NCBI RefSeq assembly: GCF_024699925.1 | Contig: NZ_JAJOMX010000001.1 | Location: 1,178,001 to 1,242,000, forward strand | DNA length: 64,000 nucleotides | From: Mesorhizobium sp. J428 | GTDB taxonomy: Bacteria; Pseudomonadota; Alphaproteobacteria; Rhizobiales; Rhizobiaceae | Direction of reading: 5' to 3' | In this document: in pieces, positions 62,846-64,000 of the stretch | Numbering within the stretch: the first letter of the stretch is position 1 | How the letters are laid out: each line of letters starts with the position of its first letter | Translations under genes and position numbers: made by a program | The notes under the pieces: model-generated | The model's input: the letters and a program-made list of their open reading frames with translations, nothing else | The model's database searches: none | What the model was told of the DNA's origin: nothing

Positions 62846-64000
62846 CTATTCGCACTGATCTGTGCCAGGCAATCCCTTGTTGGCTGCACTGCAGAAGGGG
62901 CTGTAGTAGCAATAGCCGTTCTGGGCGCGCCTGGCTCCCGGGGGGCAACCATCGCGAACCGGCGCAACCCGCCTCGTGACCTTAGCCGGCTCGGATGCGC
63001 GCACACGTTTCGGCTTCTCGACCTTCGGCGGTATCTTCACGATCTCCTTCCTGGCCGTTACGTCGGCGCATAGGCCTTTCTTCGAGAGCTTCTGACCGGG
63101 CGGGCAGGCGATCGCGACGCACTGGCCATCTTCTTCGACTTCTCCAGGACCGCAGGCCAATGGGCAGACACGGCCGTCCTCGCCACGCAGGCGGCCGAGC
63201 AAATCCGGTTGGGGCTCCGCCAAAACCAGCTTCAATCCCGTTCGCTGAGCGTAGTCTTTCAGACCGTCTGCGCTGCTCGCGCCCCAATCGCCATCCGCCT
63301 TGCCGTCCATGCAGCCGACACGGATTAGTTCCTGCTGCATCGATCGCGCAAGTTCGACGAGTGCGCCGTCGGGCGAGGTTTCGGAATTTCCTGCGGGCAT
63401 CCCACCGTCGGTTCCCTCCGCCGTTTGGGTTGCGCCGTTGGTCGCCGCCGCGCCCATCCGCTTGATGACCTGAAACTCTATGCGCCGGTTCAGCGCCTTA
63501 TTCTTCACGGTGTCGTTGGGCGCCACCGGCCTGGCCTCGCCGTATCCAGCCACCGTCAACTGAGCATTCGGAATTCCGCTGGCGACGATAGCCTCGGCGA
63601 CAGCCCTGGCGCGGCGTTCGGACAGGCGCTGATTGGATTCGTCCGCGCCGTCGGAGTCGGTGTGTCCCGAAACCTCGATCTGAAGGTCGGGGCATTTGCT
63701 GACGACATCAACGACCGCGTCGAGCAAAGGCTTGCTCGCGGTGTCGAGCTGCGCGCTTGCTGTGCGGAAGTAGATGGCACCGGTGCGCGAAATGACCTCG
63801 AAGCGGTTCACGCATTCTTCCTTGCTGAACGATGCTTTCGAGGCGTCGGTCGCGACCGGTCCGACATCGGCCGTCGGCGGTGCGGCAGCCGCCACCGCCG
63901 AGGGTGCTGCCGAGCCTTCGGCATTGAACACGAAGTCGAACGAGACGGATGCCGTCGGGACGATATTGGTGACGTTGGCCGCAGTCTGCAGCTTCTCGAT
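62846..64000 (-). CDS. OmpA-domain peptidoglycan-associated protein (5' end off window)
   Basis: The frame is open from the right edge to 62846, at least 384 residues. It has an OmpA_C domain (AIYFRTASAQLDTASKPLLD, LQIEVSGHTDSDGADESNQR, LTVAGYGEARPVAPNDT and NRRIEFQV) with the peptidoglycan-contacting Asp and Arg, then a linker, a PG-binding-1-like segment (RSMQQELIRVGCMDGKADGD) and a Cys/Pro-rich basic tail (CPPGQKLSKKGLCADVTARK, CPPGARRAQNGYCYYSPFCS). It is probably periplasmic or outer-membrane associated. The N-terminus is not in the window. It likely precedes the caspase-fold gene in one leftward operon. Confidence 0.8.
   Translation of the reverse strand: MEKLQTAANVTNIVPTASVSFDFVFNAEGSAAPSAVAAAAPPTADVGPVATDASKASFSKEECVNRFEVISRTGAIYFRTASAQLDTASKPLLDAVVDVVSKCPDLQIEVSGHTDSDGADESNQRLSERRARAVAEAIVASGIPNAQLTVAGYGEARPVAPNDTVKNKALNRRIEFQVIKRMGAAATNGATQTAEGTDGGMPAGNSETSPDGALVELARSMQQELIRVGCMDGKADGDWGASSADGLKDYAQRTGLKLVLAEPQPDLLGRLRGEDGRVCPLACGPGEVEEDGQCVAIACPPGQKLSKKGLCADVTARKEIVKIPPKVEKPKRVRASEPAKVTRRVAPVRDGCPPGARRAQNGYCYYSPFCSAANKGLPGTDQCE

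Overview
The window is GC-rich, densely packed alphaproteobacterial DNA. Gene content (tripartite tricarboxylate transporter, IclR/MarR-controlled catabolic operons, an ImpA-type T6SS) best fits a Hyphomicrobiales (rhizobial-type) chromosome or large replicon. That placement is an inference from content and style, not from a marker gene. No rRNA, tRNA or CRISPR was recognised.

Left third (1-19.6 kb): catabolism. A leftward operon (dienelactone hydrolase, IclR regulator, FAD aromatic-ring monooxygenase) diverges from a tctBAC-type solute uptake operon. After a MarR regulator comes a leftward block: amidohydrolase/decarboxylase, FAD-linked 2-hydroxyacid dehydrogenase, TPP enzyme, FMN 2-hydroxyacid oxidase, second TPP enzyme, aldehyde dehydrogenase. 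The last five genes are tightly spaced or overlapping and match the logic of the mandelate route (2-hydroxyacid to 2-oxoacid to aldehyde to acid), with a D-type and an L-type dehydrogenase family together. A double-hotdog thioesterase-like protein, an enoyl-CoA hydratase and a molybdenum hydroxylase large subunit follow. A 17-bp palindrome, TATCAGG-N3-CCTGATA, recurs at four promoters here and points to one shared regulator.

Boundary (19.8-22.1 kb): a complete IS3-family element with inverted repeats and a 3-bp target duplication, then a decayed second IS3-type element.

Right two thirds (22.3-64 kb): a large type VI secretion locus. First come clpV, then tssA-B-C-hcp-E-F-G-tagH(FHA)-J-K-L-M-tagF, then a cargo module (DUF2169 adaptor, ketosynthase-like protein, DUF4150/PAAR-like protein with a C-terminal toxin candidate, low-GC immunity candidate). 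Leftward genes follow for a HEAT-type TIGR02270 protein, a DUF6484 protein and a VgrG with a long repeat stalk. A second block encodes another FHA/TagH protein, a second OmpA-tailed TssL, a second TssM, the PppA phosphatase and PpkA kinase, a secreted DUF1036 protein and an M23 peptidase/lytic transglycosylase fusion. Facing it are a caspase-fold protein whose catalytic Cys is Ser and which carries a CxxCH motif, and an OmpA-domain protein running off the right edge.

Seven otherwise intact genes (tctA, the Mo-hydroxylase, DUF2169, FHA2, tssL2, tssM2, M23/transglycosylase) are each broken by one small indel, mostly at short G/C runs. This looks more like consensus sequence error than coordinated gene decay. 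The two T6SS TssL/TssM sets and the regulator/cell-wall tail are the most unusual part of the window.
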